A DNA stretch of 5,541 nucleotides. Origin: Pseudohongiella sp. (GTDB lineage Bacteria; Pseudomonadota; Gammaproteobacteria; Pseudomonadales; Pseudohongiellaceae). The DNA lies in NCBI GenBank assembly GCA_030652635.1, contig JAUSPW010000574.1, forward strand, positions 1-5,541. The letters are read 5' to 3'. The position numbers were made by a program, and so were the translations under genes. Positions 4,568-5,541 of the stretch are shown piece after piece; position 1 is the first letter of the stretch; every line of letters begins with the position of its first letter. The notes under the pieces are model-generated. The model was not told where the DNA came from. It did not search any database and worked only from the letters and a program-made list of their open reading frames with translations.

Positions 4568-5541
4568 CCACAATCCCTGCACGCGCACCCACTTGCTGAG
4601 CCAGCCTCAAAAAATCCTGATAGCAACTTCTGACCGCTTCCACGTGCGCACCGATAGCGCCGTCGGCAGGTTTGAGCGAGAACATCGGTTTGTTGGCCTC
4701 CATCGCCAGTGGCATCAAGCTACGATAGTGTTTCAACTGAGCAAGATTATGTGGATCATTTGCCAGCGACGGTATCAGGCCGAGTGCTTCATTGAGCACT
4801 GACTCGCGGTATACAGTCGGAATTCTATCCATCCATCGCATGTAGGCTTTGACTGGGCGGTTGTCGCGTATGCCGTGCTGCATCACAACATAACCAGCTG
4901 GGTGCATGCTGCCCTTTGGCACTGAAAGATCGGGTGGCGCCTTGTCGATTAACCCGGACCAATTTTCTCGCCACTCTCTCAGCGTTGGGCCCAGGTTTTT
5001 AAGACCTTGTAATGAAAACAGATCAGGGGTTAATGGCACAACCACATGATCGGATGCGATCAATGCTGCACGATTAATGGCACCCAGATTGGGGCCAACA
5101 TCAATAAGCACCAGCTCGGCTCCCCAACTGGCGGCTTGCTGAACCATCCGATGAAACGCGGTCATGGTACGAAACGCAGATTCATCTTTGTTATGACAGC
5201 GTGGCCAGGCGTCTGACAGTTTATCCTCGAAGCGTGATAACCCAAGATCGCCCGCCAGCAATCCAAGATTTGGATGCAGCATTTGAATCGCGGGCGTCGC
5301 AATGTCACCTATGCCGCGCAGTATTGGACGAATTGCACCATAGACCGTGTCAGGGTGCTCGTCGTCTGGCCACAAGCGCTCTAGCTCTTCCTCGCTCATG
5401 AACATTGAAGTCAGGTTGGCCTGCGGGTCAAGGTCAACGGCCAAGGTTGGAATGCCGCGGTCTGCATACATCCAAGCCAGGTGGTAAACCAGCGAGGTTT
5501 TACCAACGCCACCCTTGTTGTTAAAAAATGCGATCGTTTTC
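4560..5541 (-). CDS. ParA/MinD-family P-loop ATPase (5' end just outside the window)
   Basis: A soluble ATPase of the ParA/MinD/Soj class, whose ATP-driven dimerisation and nucleoid or membrane binding position DNA or protein cargo. The minus-strand frame is open from the right edge. Reading KTIAFFNNKGGVGKTS, it holds the deviant Walker A motif KGGVGKTS with the signature first lysine. Next come the Walker A' motif VDLDPQANLT and, about 107 residues later, the Walker B strand LVLIDVGPNLG, then VVPLTPDLFSLQGL. The last base in the window is a G, which could end an ATG directly before the first Lys; the protein would then be 327 residues. The internal ATG at 5471 is not the start, because using it would remove Walker A. 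The C-terminal third (from YVVMQHGIRDNRPVKAYMRW) is not the DNA-binding part of plasmid ParAs and resembles a conserved group of orphan chromosomal ParA-like proteins. No parB gene is visible on the 3' side, and the 5' side is unseen. Cargo is unknown. Confidence 0.9.
   Translation of the reverse strand, partial: KTIAFFNNKGGVGKTSLVYHLAWMYADRGIPTLAVDLDPQANLTSMFMSEEELERLWPDDEHPDTVYGAIRPILRGIGDIATPAIQMLHPNLGLLAGDLGLSRFEDKLSDAWPRCHNKDESAFRTMTAFHRMVQQAASWGAELVLIDVGPNLGAINRAALIASDHVVVPLTPDLFSLQGLKNLGPTLREWRENWSGLIDKAPPDLSVPKGSMHPAGYVVMQHGIRDNRPVKAYMRWMDRIPTVYRESVLNEALGLIPSLANDPHNLAQLKHYRSLMPLAMEANKPMFSLKPADGAIGAHVEAVRSCYQDFLRLAQQVGARAGIVVT

Noticed and set aside
4315..4626. 103-codon minus-strand frame
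   Set aside because: It is the antisense shadow of the Lys/Ala-rich linker of the H-NS-like gene, which naturally lacks stops on the opposite strand.
4518..4802. 94-codon plus-strand frame
   Set aside because: It overlaps the end of the H-NS-like gene in another frame and is antisense to the ParA-like gene.
5201..5401. 66-codon plus-strand frame
   Set aside because: It is antisense to conserved parts of the ParA-like protein and has no features of its own.
5469..5471. ATG at 5471 as the start of the ParA-like gene
   Set aside because: Starting here would delete the Walker A motif, which is intact in the same frame up to the window edge.

Overview
The window looks like a proteobacterial chromosome at the edge of a surface-polysaccharide locus. 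The best taxonomic clue is the H-NS-family protein. Its N-terminus (MSKYAEIRAKI), lysine/alanine-rich linker and C-terminal GETWGGGRGKRP motif are of the type I associate with Betaproteobacteria and relatives. This is family-level inference; the species cannot be read from the sequence.

Left part (1 to about 3586), polysaccharide genes. A reading frame entering from the left edge on the + strand (1-228) looks like the C-terminal tail of a family 2 glycosyltransferase. It converges on three minus-strand genes. In order of transcription these are a TuaG-like family 2 glycosyltransferase (2822-3586), an NAD-dependent sugar-nucleotide epimerase/dehydratase 11 bases downstream (1860-2810), and, after a 167-base gap, manC (277-1692). 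ManC is the bifunctional mannose-6-phosphate isomerase / mannose-1-phosphate guanylyltransferase that makes GDP-mannose. Together they would supply and modify nucleotide sugars and add a residue to an exopolysaccharide, capsule or O-antigen.

Middle (3587-4036), a 450-base divergent non-coding region. It is AT-rich, with several short dyads and three runs of 6 to 8 G on the + strand. The last run (G8) sits where the Shine-Dalgarno of a small + strand gene should be.

Right part (4037-5541), a different gene set with higher GC (about 53% in a sampled ParA line, against about 40% in a sampled line of the glycosyltransferase gene). A 41-codon reading frame for a putative single-pass membrane peptide (4037-4162) lies 36 bases upstream of an H-NS-like nucleoid protein gene (4199-4567), apparently in one transcription unit. 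The H-NS-like gene meets a ParA-family ATPase gene tail to tail with an 8-base overlap. The ParA gene reads in from the right edge on the minus strand. It is open to the last base of the window, including a full Walker A motif, so its true start is just outside, probably by one codon.

No rRNA, tRNA, CRISPR array or complete insertion sequence was seen. The genes themselves are of known families. The least ordinary items are the small membrane ORF with its G8 ribosome-binding site, the dyad-rich divergent region ahead of it, and the H-NS/ParA overlap.
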